DNA of 14,480 bases from the NCBI GenBank assembly GCA_024742655.1, contig JANSYB010000006.1, forward strand, positions 1 to 14,480, given 5' to 3'. The number at the start of each line of letters is the position of its first letter. Position 1 is the stretch's first letter. The stretch is from Paracoccaceae bacterium. GTDB lineage: Bacteria > Pseudomonadota > Alphaproteobacteria > Rhodobacterales > Rhodobacteraceae. Positions 7,306-14,480 of the stretch are shown here, piece after piece. The position numbers and the translations under genes were made by a program. The notes below the pieces were generated by a model. It did not search any database. It was not told where the DNA came from and saw nothing but the letters and a program-made list of their open reading frames with translations.

Positions 7306-7324
7306 TCATTAGAGTTTCTAATGA
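7306..7324. promoter_or_regulatory. Putative LysR-type operator (T-N11-A box)
   Basis: A perfect 19-bp inverted repeat: TCATTAGA (7306-7313), spacer GTT, TCTAATGA (7317-7324). It contains T-N11-A (T7309 to A7321), the consensus of LysR-family recognition sites. It is AT-rich within a GC-rich context, 23 bp upstream of the lysR ATG and 63 bp upstream of the MttB-like ATG, so it could serve both autorepression and activation of the divergent operon. No clear -10/-35 pair could be fixed for either gene. Confidence 0.7.
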
Positions 7325-7387
7325 AGCACGGAGGCAATTGCCAGTGTCCCCGGAGGGGCGCAAGCTTTCCCTAGGGAGGATGCGACC

Positions 7388-8920
7388 ATGGCGGATATCG
7401 CATTGCGCAAGCGAAAGGGACGGGGTGCGAAACGCCCGGGGCTGGAACAGGCCCGCGCCCCGTATGTGACGCGCAACATCGGTCCGCTACCGGTGCTGAG
7501 CCTAGAAGGGCTGGAGCTGATCGAGGCCAATGCAGACCGGATTCTGCAGGACACCGGCATGGAGTTCCAGGATGACCCTGAGATTCTTGAGCTGTTTGGC
7601 GCGGCGGGATGCGATGTGCGCGGCACGCGCGTCCGCTTTGCCCCCGGTTTCTGCCGCAAAACGATCCAGGCCACGACACCGCCCGATTACCGGCAACATG
7701 CCCGCAACGCCGCGAACACCGTGCATGTCGGTGGTCGCTCCACCGTGCTTTGTCCGTCCTGGGGGCCGCCCTTCGTGCGGGACCTCGATCGCGGTCGGCG
7801 CTACGCGACCTATGAGGACTTCGTCACGCTGGTGAAACTACACCAGACGATTCCGTGGCTGCATCATTCGGGCGGCGTCGTATGTGAACCGGTGGATCTT
7901 CCGGCCAGCACCCGGCACCTTGATATGCTCTATGCCCATTTCCGCTGGTCCGACCGGCCAGTGATGGGCGCCTTTATCGGAGCCGAGCGGGCAGGCCATG
8001 CGATCGACATGGCGAAGATCGTTTTCGAAATGTCCGACCTCGCCGAACAGCCGGTGCTTTACGGTGTTTCCAATACCAACGCGCCGCTCGTGCTGGATGC
8101 CAAGATGTCCGGCGCACTCAAGACCTATGCCCGCGCCGGACAACCGGTCGCCGTGACGCCCTGGGTTTTGACCGGCGCGATGAGCCCCTGCACCGTGGCC
8201 GGAACGCTGGCGCAGGTTCTGGCCGAGGCCATGGCGGGGCTCGCGCTTGCGCAATTGATCCGGCCCGGTGCGCCCGGTTTGATGGGCACGTTCGCCTCGA
8301 CCATGTCGATGCAATCGGGCGCGCCGACCTTTGGCACGCCCGAGGCCGGACAGATGGTGCTGGCGGCCGGACAACTGGCCCGCCGGCTGGGCGTGCCGTT
8401 TCACACGGTCGGCACCTTGTCGGCCTCGAAGGTTCCCGACGCCCAAAGTCAGCAGGAAGCGACCTGGGGTCTGATGATGGCGATGTTCGCGGGCGCACAC
8501 ATGATAAACCATGCGACAGGCTGGCTGGAAGGCGGGCTGGTGACCGGGTTCGAAAAGACGATGATCGATGCCGACCTGTGCGGCAAGCTGCAGCGGTTTT
8601 TCGAAGGCATCGACCTGAGCGAGAATGCCCAGGCCATGGACGCGATCGCACAGACCGGACCCGGGCAGCATTTCCTGGGCTCCGCCCATACGCAGGCCAA
8701 TTTTCTGACCGCGCTTTTCCGGCCCGAGACGCCGGATAACACGTCCTATGAACAGTGGGAGGCCGCCGGTGGCATGGACACGGCGCAGCGCGCCAACGCA
8801 TTGTGGAAGGCTCATCTGGACGCCTATGAAGATCCGGGTCTCGACCCCGCCATTGACGAGGCGCTGCGCGACTATGTGGCCCGCACCAAGGCGGCGATCG
8901 GAGAAGAGGCGTATTTCTGA
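7388..8920 (+). CDS. MttB-family (trimethylamine methyltransferase-like) protein, non-pyrrolysine type
   Basis: A 510-residue protein of the MttB family (PF06253), TIM-barrel methyltransferases that move a methyl group from a methylated amine to a corrinoid protein. Family-like segments include LELIEANADRILQDTGMEF (about 42-60), YATYEDFVTLVKLHQ (139-153), GVSNTNAPLVLD (226-237), LTGAMSPCTVAGTLAQVLAE (261-280) and MSMQSGAPTFGTPEAGQM (306-323). No amber codon interrupts the frame, so it belongs to the non-pyrrolysine group, whose characterised members (MtgB, MtpB, MtcB, MtyB) demethylate quaternary amines such as glycine betaine, proline betaine, carnitine and gamma-butyrobetaine. GGGAGG about 8 nt upstream supports the ATG. 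No corrinoid-protein gene is adjacent. It begins the catabolic operon under likely LysR control. The family is firm; substrate and actual chemistry are open. Confidence 0.92.
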   Translation: MADIALRKRKGRGAKRPGLEQARAPYVTRNIGPLPVLSLEGLELIEANADRILQDTGMEFQDDPEILELFGAAGCDVRGTRVRFAPGFCRKTIQATTPPDYRQHARNAANTVHVGGRSTVLCPSWGPPFVRDLDRGRRYATYEDFVTLVKLHQTIPWLHHSGGVVCEPVDLPASTRHLDMLYAHFRWSDRPVMGAFIGAERAGHAIDMAKIVFEMSDLAEQPVLYGVSNTNAPLVLDAKMSGALKTYARAGQPVAVTPWVLTGAMSPCTVAGTLAQVLAEAMAGLALAQLIRPGAPGLMGTFASTMSMQSGAPTFGTPEAGQMVLAAGQLARRLGVPFHTVGTLSASKVPDAQSQQEATWGLMMAMFAGAHMINHATGWLEGGLVTGFEKTMIDADLCGKLQRFFEGIDLSENAQAMDAIAQTGPGQHFLGSAHTQANFLTALFRPETPDNTSYEQWEAAGGMDTAQRANALWKAHLDAYEDPGLDPAIDEALRDYVARTKAAIGEEAYF

Positions 8921-8939
8921 TGAGTTTTGAGCGGGGTCC

Positions 8940-8961
8940 CAAAATTCTTGCAAGAATTTTG
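8940..8961. repeat. Perfect 22-bp AT-rich palindrome between mttB-like and FAD/GcvT genes
   Basis: The half-site CAAAATTCTTG (8940-8950) is followed without spacer by its exact reverse complement (8951-8961). It lies 19 nt after the stop of the MttB-like gene. In RNA it would form a hairpin with a small loop of central bases. No T-run follows. It is strikingly AT-rich against its surroundings and shares an AAAATTC core with the next inverted repeat. Confidence 0.75.
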
Positions 8962-8962
8962 C

Positions 8963-8984
8963 CCGGAATTTTTGAAAATTCTGG
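8963..8984. repeat. Second AT-rich inverted repeat in the same gap
   Basis: CCGGAATTTT (8963-8972) pairs with AAAATTCTGG (8975-8984) with one G-T wobble and a two-base centre. It starts two nucleotides after the preceding palindrome and ends just before the ribosome site (GAGG at 8991-8994) of the next gene. Together the two make a double-hairpin element filling most of the 82-nt gap, possibly an mRNA-processing or stabilising element or a dispersed intergenic repeat. Confidence 0.6.
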
Positions 8985-9002
8985 TGCCTTGAGGATCATG
9001 CG

Positions 9003-11393
9003 ATGACCCGGACCGTTATCATCGGCGGCGGGGCCAACGGTCTCAGCCTGGCCCGGCACCTGGCGCGGCGTGGGGAAGACACCCTGCTGCTGGAGCGCAA
9101 CCAGCTGACCAGTGGGACCACGTGGCATGCGGCGGGCATCGTGGGCCCGCTGCGGGCCACACCCAACATGACGCGGCTGGCGATGGAGGCGATCACGCTT
9201 TTCCCAGAACTGGAGGCGGAGACGGGCATGAGCACCGGCTATCGCCGCACCGGTGGATACTGGCTGGCACGCGTGCCCGAGCGCATGGATGAACTCCGAC
9301 GGATCGCAGCCCTCGGCCGTCATGTCGGAATTGGACCGCGAATCGTGGCACCGGATGAGGTGACCTGCCCCGGCCTTGATCTGTCCGGGCATGTCGGGGC
9401 CTTGGCCGTGGCCGAGGATGCCAATGTCAATCCCGTCGATCTTTGTATGGCCTATGCGCGCTCGGCCCGGGCGGCGGGGGCGGTGATCCGCGAAGGCGCC
9501 GAGGCCCGGGACATCCTGATCCGCAACCAAACGGTGACCGGTGTGCGACTGGCGGACGGGGAGGTGATCGAGGCCGACCGCGTGGCCCTCTGCGCCGGTG
9601 CCTGGTCGAAGCCACTGGCCGCGGCAGCGGGTCTGGCGCTGCCCCTGCAGGCAGTAGAGCACATGTATGTCGTCACCCGACCCATCGACGACTTGCCGGA
9701 CCCTTTTCCGGTTTTGCGTGATCTGGACGCGGGCATCTACATCAAGGGCGATGCGGGCAAGCTGGTGATCGGCGGGTTCGAGCCGCAGGCCAAGTGCTGG
9801 AATGCCTTCGGTCCCGAGGGCAACCGGCCCTTTCTGGAACTGCCCGAAGACTGGGACCAGTTCATGCCGTTCATGCAGGCCGCGCTGAACCTGATGCCCG
9901 GACTGTCCGATGTCGGCATCCAGCATTTTATGAACGGCCCCGAAAGCTTCACCGCCGATACCCGCCCGTTGATCGGCCCGGTGCCGGGGGTCGGCGGATT
10001 CTACGTGGCCGCTGGCATGAATTCGGTCGGGGTCATGTCCTCGGCAGGGATCGGGCGGTTGCTGGCCGGCTGGATGCTGGATGGACGCCCGGAATGGGAC
10101 GCCTGGGAAGTGGATATCGCTCGTGCCGATCCATTGACCGCGACCGATGCGCATATGACAGCGCGGATGCAGGAGGCCGTGGCGGATCTCTTTGCCCTGC
10201 ACTGGCCGGGCAAGCAGCCCGTGGCCGGTCGTGGCCTGCGAAAATCGGTCCTGCACGACCGATGGGCGGCCCGCGGCGCGGTCTTCGGCCTGACCGCCGG
10301 ATGGGAGCGCGGTCTGTGGTATGCGAGGGACCAGCAAGAACGTGCGCTAGCCTATTCTGTTTCCGATCAGCCATGGTGGCCCATCGCCGCGCGTGAGGCG
10401 GCAAGGATGGAGGCTGACGCCGTGTTGCTCGATCTTTCGCCGTTCACGAAGATCGACGTGACCGGCCCGGGTGCGACGGCGTTCCTCAACGCCAATTGCG
10501 CCGCACAGATGGATGTGGCCGTTGGCCGTGCGGTCTATACCCCGGTGCTGAATGAGGCGGGCGGGATAGAGATGGACGTGACGATCACCCGGACGGGTGA
10601 CGAGGCATTCCGGCTTACCTCGGGGGCGGCGACCCGGTGGCGCGATCTGGGCTTGCTGTGTCAGCGCGCCGTGGGGGTGGACTTGGCGGTGACTGACCGG
10701 ACCGAAGACGAGGCGGTGATCGGGGTCATGGGCGCGGGATCGCGTGCCCTGTTGGCCGCACTTTCACCGGATGATTGGCAGGGTTTCGCTTTTGCAACGT
10801 CGCGAGAGATCAAGATTGCGGGGCAACATTGTCGCGCCACGAGGATCAGCTTTGTCGGAGAACTCGGCTGGGAAATCACTGTGCCTGTCGCGATGGCCGA
10901 AACCGTTTTCGATGCGCTTGTGGCCGCTGGGGCACAGCCGATGGGCCACTATGCGCTGGATGGCTGCCGGATCGAAAAGGGCTTCAAGCATTGGGGCCAT
11001 GACCTTGGCCCCGAGATCACGCCGCTTGAGGCCGGGCTTGGCTTTACCATCGACTGGTCCAAGGACTTTGTGGGCAGGACGGCGTTGGAACGGCAGAAGG
11101 CCGAAGGGGTTTCACGGCGACTTTGCCTGCTGCAGGCCGAAGGCGGGCCACTGCTCTTGCATGATGAGCCGGTGTGGAACGACGGCCGCATCGTGGGGCT
11201 GACCACGTCCGGCGCGCGCGGGCCGCGCACGGGGTTGGACCTGTGTTTCGGGCTGATCGAGGTGGCGCAAGGCGAAACGCTGGCCGAGACAGCCCAAAGG
11301 CTGTTCGAGGTCGAAGTGGCCGGCGCGTGCTATCCCGCGCGGGTGCTGGCGCGGCCACCCTTTGATCCGGATGGGAAAAGGATGCGGGCATGA
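9003..11393 (+). CDS. FAD-dependent oxidoreductase-GcvT fusion (dimethylglycine/sarcosine dehydrogenase family), copy 1
   Basis: A 796-residue fusion enzyme. An N-terminal FAD domain (about 1-365) starts with the dinucleotide motif IIGGGANGLSLA (6-17) and contains SGTTWHAAG with His42, the position of covalent FAD attachment in dimethylglycine dehydrogenase. A linker domain (about 370-425) and a GcvT-like aminomethyltransferase/THF domain (about 425-790) follow. The latter includes YTPVLNEAGGIEMDVTITR with Asp525 at the expected folate-site aspartate, RIEKGFKHWG (656-665) and TPLEAG (673-678). Relatives oxidise N-methyl groups, pass electrons to ETF, and load the formaldehyde unit onto THF. 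The ATG at 9003 has GAGG 8 nt upstream; an ATG at 8998 is out of frame and stops at once. It overlaps the next gene by ATGA. Confidence 0.93.
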   Translation: MTRTVIIGGGANGLSLARHLARRGEDTLLLERNQLTSGTTWHAAGIVGPLRATPNMTRLAMEAITLFPELEAETGMSTGYRRTGGYWLARVPERMDELRRIAALGRHVGIGPRIVAPDEVTCPGLDLSGHVGALAVAEDANVNPVDLCMAYARSARAAGAVIREGAEARDILIRNQTVTGVRLADGEVIEADRVALCAGAWSKPLAAAAGLALPLQAVEHMYVVTRPIDDLPDPFPVLRDLDAGIYIKGDAGKLVIGGFEPQAKCWNAFGPEGNRPFLELPEDWDQFMPFMQAALNLMPGLSDVGIQHFMNGPESFTADTRPLIGPVPGVGGFYVAAGMNSVGVMSSAGIGRLLAGWMLDGRPEWDAWEVDIARADPLTATDAHMTARMQEAVADLFALHWPGKQPVAGRGLRKSVLHDRWAARGAVFGLTAGWERGLWYARDQQERALAYSVSDQPWWPIAAREAARMEADAVLLDLSPFTKIDVTGPGATAFLNANCAAQMDVAVGRAVYTPVLNEAGGIEMDVTITRTGDEAFRLTSGAATRWRDLGLLCQRAVGVDLAVTDRTEDEAVIGVMGAGSRALLAALSPDDWQGFAFATSREIKIAGQHCRATRISFVGELGWEITVPVAMAETVFDALVAAGAQPMGHYALDGCRIEKGFKHWGHDLGPEITPLEAGLGFTIDWSKDFVGRTALERQKAEGVSRRLCLLQAEGGPLLLHDEPVWNDGRIVGLTTSGARGPRTGLDLCFGLIEVAQGETLAETAQRLFEVEVAGACYPARVLARPPFDPDGKRMRA

Positions 11394-13789
11394 CGGATGT
11401 GCAGGTTGTCATCATTGGCGGGGGGGCGATGGGCACGTCGCTGCTGTACCACCTCGTCAAGGCCGGCTGGTCGGATGTTGTGCTGGTCGAGAAGAACGAC
11501 CTGACCCATGGCTCCACCTGGCATGCGGCGGGGCTGTGCACGCATTTCGCCCATAACCCCACGATCCAGGAACTGCGCGCCACCTCGGTACGGCTATATC
11601 GCGATATCCTGCCCCAAGAGACGGGCCAGAATTGCGGCTTTCATCGTTCGGGCGCGATGCGGATCACGCGCAACCCGGACCGCATGGATGAGTTTCGGCA
11701 TGTCGCGGGCCTGTCGGATTTCACCGGCTACCTGCTGGAGGTTCTGACGCCTGAGCGCATTGCCGAGTTGCATCCGCTGGCCCGGCTGGACGGGTTGCTG
11801 GGCGGGATTTACGAGCCAGATGACGGCCATGTCGACCCCAGCCTGGCCACCAACGCCATGGCGCAGGTGGCGGTGCAGGGTGGCGGCGTGATCCGGCGCT
11901 ACGAACCGGTGCGGGCCATTCGCCGCGAGGGGCGCACGTGGGTCGTCGAGACGCAAAAGGCCACCTATAACGCGTGGCACGTAGTCAATGCCGCGGGCAC
12001 ATGGGGATTTGAGATCGGCCAGATGATGGGCGTGAATGTGCCCTCGGTGCCGGTGCTGCACCAGTATCTGGTGACCGATACGATCCCGGCCGTGGCCGAC
12101 CGGATCGCACAGGGCCTGGCAGAGTTGCCGATGATCCGCGACCCGGAGGAAAGCTGGTACGTGCGGCAGGAACGCGACGGTCTGATCCTTGGCCCGTATG
12201 AGAAAGAGGCGCAGGTCTGGTCGGTGGATGGTGTCCCGCCCGAGTTCGGGGCCGAACTGATGCCGCCCGACCTTGACCGGGTGGAACACATCATCGAGGC
12301 CGCGATGGCCCGAATGCCGGCCCTGGGCGAGGGCGGGGTGAAAACGGTGGTGAACGGGCCGATCACCTTTACCCCGGATGCCAACCCGCTGATCGGGCCG
12401 GCGCACGGGGCCGAGAATGCCTGGCTGCTGACCGGGTCTTCCATGGGCGTGATGGAGGGCGGCGGCGCGGGCTGGTTCCTAGCCCACTGGATGACCCACG
12501 GCGCGCCGCCGATGGATGCGCTTGCGGTGGAGAGCCGCCGGTTCGGCCAATGGGCGGACCGCGACTACCGCGTGGCCAAGGCGGTGGAGTGTTTCGGTCT
12601 GCAATTCGGCGTGCATTATCCGCATGAAGAACGCCCCGCCGGGCGGCCGGTACGCAGCTCTCCCCTGCATGACCTGATGATCGCGCGGGGCGCCGTGATG
12701 GGCGTGGCCCATGGCTGGGAGCGGCCCAACTGGTTCTCGGACGAACCGGACGCCGTGGCCGATGAAACCTTTCGCCGTGCGAACTGGTTCGATCCGGTGG
12801 GCCGGGAATGCAAGGCGGTCAGCGCGCGTGCGGCGCTGGCCGATCTGTCGGTATTCTCGAAATTCGAGGTGACAGGCCCGGGAACGCACGCCTTCATGGA
12901 AAGTCTGGGGGCGAACCGGGCACCAAGGGTCGGGCGCGTGGGGCTGATCCATGCGTTGACGCCCGCCGGTGGTGTGGCGGCGGAATTCACGGTGGCGATG
13001 CTTTCGGAAACCTGCGCCTATCTCACCTCTGCGGCAGCGGCCGAAGAGATGGATGAGGACCTGCTGTGGCACCATGCCGGCCGCTTCGACATCGAGCTGG
13101 TGAACCGCACCGAGGAGCTGGCCGTTATCGGCATCATGGGGCCGAAATCACGAGCGATCCTTGAGGCGCTGACCGAGGACGAGCTTGGCCCCTGGCTATC
13201 CGTGCATGAGATCACAGTGGCCGGCATCCCGGTGCGGGCACTTCGCGTGTCCTACGTAGGGGAGCTGGGTTGGGAGCTGCATGTAGCAAGTGACCGGGCG
13301 GTGGACCTCTTTAAGGCGCTTGAGGCCGCGGGCAAACCGCACGGCGTCGGCCTTTATGGCGCCTACGCCGCCAACGCAATGCGGCTGGAAAAGGGGTATC
13401 GCGCATGGGGCAGCGACTTGACCACCGAGCGGACGCCGCTGGAAAGTGGTCTGGGCTATCTTGTGCATGCCGAGGGCCGCGATTTCACCGGCCGCACCGC
13501 AATGCTGGCGCGGCAAGGCGAAGGCGCCTGGGACATGGCTCTGCTGGAGGTCGAGCCCGGTGAAATCGATCCGTTCTTTGCCCACCCGGTGCATCAGGAC
13601 GGGCGCATCGTCGGCATCGTGACCTCGGGCGCCTATGGGCACCGGACCGGCAAGGTTCTCGCGCTGGCCTATCTGCGCGACGCCACCGCCCGCAACGGGC
13701 TGAGCATACGTATTCTGGGGCAAGAGCGGCAGGCCACGGTTTTGCACGCGCCGCCCTACGATCCTGAAAATCTGAAATTGAAAGGCTAA
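11390..13789 (+). CDS. FAD-dependent oxidoreductase-GcvT fusion (dimethylglycine/sarcosine dehydrogenase family), copy 2
   Basis: A 799-residue paralogue of the preceding gene with the same layout: FAD motif IIGGGAMGTSLL (8-19), HGSTWHAAG with His45 as the presumed covalent flavin ligand, linker domain, then a GcvT-like domain with RLEKGYRAWGSDL (665-677) and TPLESGLGYL. The folate-site region is unusual: where copy 1 reads YTPVLNEAGGIEMD, this one reads IHALTPAGGVAAE, so the usual aspartate is Glu532 and the preceding Tyr and Asn are lost. It may oxidise a different methylation state and may bind THF differently. The start at 11390 overlaps the upstream stop by four bases, with AAGGA about 8 nt before it, so coupled translation is likely. 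It ends 11 nt before the aminotransferase gene. Confidence 0.93.
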   Translation: MTDVQVVIIGGGAMGTSLLYHLVKAGWSDVVLVEKNDLTHGSTWHAAGLCTHFAHNPTIQELRATSVRLYRDILPQETGQNCGFHRSGAMRITRNPDRMDEFRHVAGLSDFTGYLLEVLTPERIAELHPLARLDGLLGGIYEPDDGHVDPSLATNAMAQVAVQGGGVIRRYEPVRAIRREGRTWVVETQKATYNAWHVVNAAGTWGFEIGQMMGVNVPSVPVLHQYLVTDTIPAVADRIAQGLAELPMIRDPEESWYVRQERDGLILGPYEKEAQVWSVDGVPPEFGAELMPPDLDRVEHIIEAAMARMPALGEGGVKTVVNGPITFTPDANPLIGPAHGAENAWLLTGSSMGVMEGGGAGWFLAHWMTHGAPPMDALAVESRRFGQWADRDYRVAKAVECFGLQFGVHYPHEERPAGRPVRSSPLHDLMIARGAVMGVAHGWERPNWFSDEPDAVADETFRRANWFDPVGRECKAVSARAALADLSVFSKFEVTGPGTHAFMESLGANRAPRVGRVGLIHALTPAGGVAAEFTVAMLSETCAYLTSAAAAEEMDEDLLWHHAGRFDIELVNRTEELAVIGIMGPKSRAILEALTEDELGPWLSVHEITVAGIPVRALRVSYVGELGWELHVASDRAVDLFKALEAAGKPHGVGLYGAYAANAMRLEKGYRAWGSDLTTERTPLESGLGYLVHAEGRDFTGRTAMLARQGEGAWDMALLEVEPGEIDPFFAHPVHQDGRIVGIVTSGAYGHRTGKVLALAYLRDATARNGLSIRILGQERQATVLHAPPYDPENLKLKG

Positions 13790-13800
13790 GGAGCAAAGAC

Positions 13801-14480
13801 ATGGAATTGCACACAGACTGGTCGATCGAGGCCACAGCACAACGGCGCAACACCTACTACGCCGCCAGCCAGAGCAAGTTCGTGCCCTTCGCTGAGCCGA
13901 TGGTCTTCAAGCGCGGGTCGATGCAATATCTGTGGGATGCCGAGGATCGCAAATATATCGACCTGCTGGGCATGAATGTCTGCATCTCGGTGGGCCATTC
14001 ACACCCGGATGTGGTTGGTGCGGCGATGGAGCAGGCCCAGACCCTGACCCATTGCACGACGATGTTCTATCATCCCACGCCCGCCCATCTGGCCGAGGAA
14101 CTGGCGGCGACCATGCCCGAAGGCGAAGAGTGGGCCGTGCATTTCACCAACTCGGGTGCCGAGGCGATCGACCTCGCGATGACCATGGCGCGGACCTATA
14201 CCGGCAACCTTGACCTTCTGGCGCTGCGCACGGCCTATCATGGGCCGACGGCGGCGGCGCAGTCTGTGACGGGCATCGCCGGATGGCGGCATCCGGGCAT
14301 GCCGGGCAACGTGTCTTTCGTGGCCGAACCGAACCAGTATCGCGGCATCTTCGGGGAAAATGCCGGTGCCGCACCCTACCTTGATGAAATCGATCGGGTG
14401 ATCGCCACCTCGACCACAGGCCGGATCGCCGGGATGCTGGTGGAAAGCGTGCAGGGCTATGGCGGGGTCATCGAGATGCC
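13801..14480 (+). CDS. Class III (AGXT2-like) PLP aminotransferase, 3' end outside the window
   Basis: The first 226 codons are visible and the frame is open to the window edge. The N-terminus MELHTDWSIEATAQRRNTYY is followed by the class III pattern: AEDRKYIDLLGMNVCISVGHSHPDV (47-71, written in the usual family order), the phosphate-binding NSGAEAIDLAM (117-127), AYHGPT (145-150) stacking on the cofactor, and VESVQGYGG (214-222) leading to the Asp region. The catalytic lysine lies beyond the window. The spacing around NSGAEA-YHG resembles AGXT2 (alanine-glyoxylate / beta-amino acid transaminase) more than ornithine or GABA transaminases. AAGGAG about 8 nt before the ATG, 11 nt after the preceding stop. 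It would remove the amino group left after full demethylation; the amine substrate is unknown. Confidence 0.9.
   Translation, partial: MELHTDWSIEATAQRRNTYYAASQSKFVPFAEPMVFKRGSMQYLWDAEDRKYIDLLGMNVCISVGHSHPDVVGAAMEQAQTLTHCTTMFYHPTPAHLAEELAATMPEGEEWAVHFTNSGAEAIDLAMTMARTYTGNLDLLALRTAYHGPTAAAQSVTGIAGWRHPGMPGNVSFVAEPNQYRGIFGENAGAAPYLDEIDRVIATSTTGRIAGMLVESVQGYGGVIEM

Noticed and set aside
7368..7377. Palindrome TCCCTAGGGA overlapping the ribosome site of the MttB-like gene, considered as an RBS-masking element
   Set aside because: Only 10 bp and centred without a loop, so it cannot form a stable RNA hairpin; likely chance around a strong Shine-Dalgarno.
7388..8920. Possibility that the MttB-like gene uses pyrrolysine
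   Set aside because: No in-frame TAG occurs in the 510 codons and the protein is full length, so it is of the non-pyrrolysine type.
8118..10337. A 739-codon open frame on the minus strand opposite the MttB-like and first FAD/GcvT genes
   Set aside because: It is antisense to two clearly conserved proteins, its product is Arg/Pro/Gly/His-rich without recognisable domains, and such frames arise by mirror effect in high-GC coding DNA.

Overview
The window looks like chromosome from an alphaproteobacterium of the Rhodobacteraceae/Roseobacter type. The grounds are high GC with GC-rich third codon positions, an F0 ATP-synthase operon of order I-a-c-b'-b that ends in its own terminator without F1 genes (the split arrangement of photosynthetic and marine alphaproteobacteria), a ProXp-ala-like editing protein, and a FAD/GcvT-rich methylated-amine gene set. 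The assignment is an inference from gene content. No rRNA, tRNA, CRISPR array, insertion sequence or prophage gene was seen.

Layout. (1) Positions 1-2668, minus strand: an ffh-led operon. ffh (SRP GTPase) is followed by two half-size YeeE/YedE-type membrane proteins and a RimJ/RimL-like acetyltransferase cut by the window edge. The genes overlap or abut (ATGA, TGATG, 1-nt gap). (2) 2669-2920: divergent intergenic region with a plausible ffh promoter and two inverted repeats. (3) 2921-3454, plus: prolyl-tRNA-associated editing domain protein. (4) 3611-6308, plus: the F0 operon atpI-atpB-atpE-atpX(b')-atpF, with a promoter candidate, an intercistronic stem-loop after atpE, and a strong intrinsic terminator. 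(5) 6308-7282, minus: a LysR-type regulator, divergent from (6) 7388-14480+, plus: an MttB-family methyltransferase homologue, two tandem FAD/GcvT fusion oxidoreductases of the dimethylglycine/sarcosine dehydrogenase family, and a class III (AGXT2-like) aminotransferase that runs off the end.

How the genes work together. Regions 1-4 are housekeeping: membrane protein targeting, translation quality control and the proton channel of ATP synthase. Region 5-6 is the accessory part and the most interesting. A non-pyrrolysine MttB homologue, two oxidative N-demethylases and a class III transaminase in one likely transcription unit can be read as a stepwise pathway: quaternary amine to tertiary, secondary and primary amine, then transamination. 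Methyl groups would feed tetrahydrofolate. The LysR-type protein, next to a perfect 19-bp T-N11-A inverted repeat, is the likely regulator. The substrate is not readable from the sequence. A trimethylated omega-amino acid (for example gamma-butyrobetaine, beta-alanine betaine, valerobetaine or a trimethylated taurine-like compound) is a hypothesis only.
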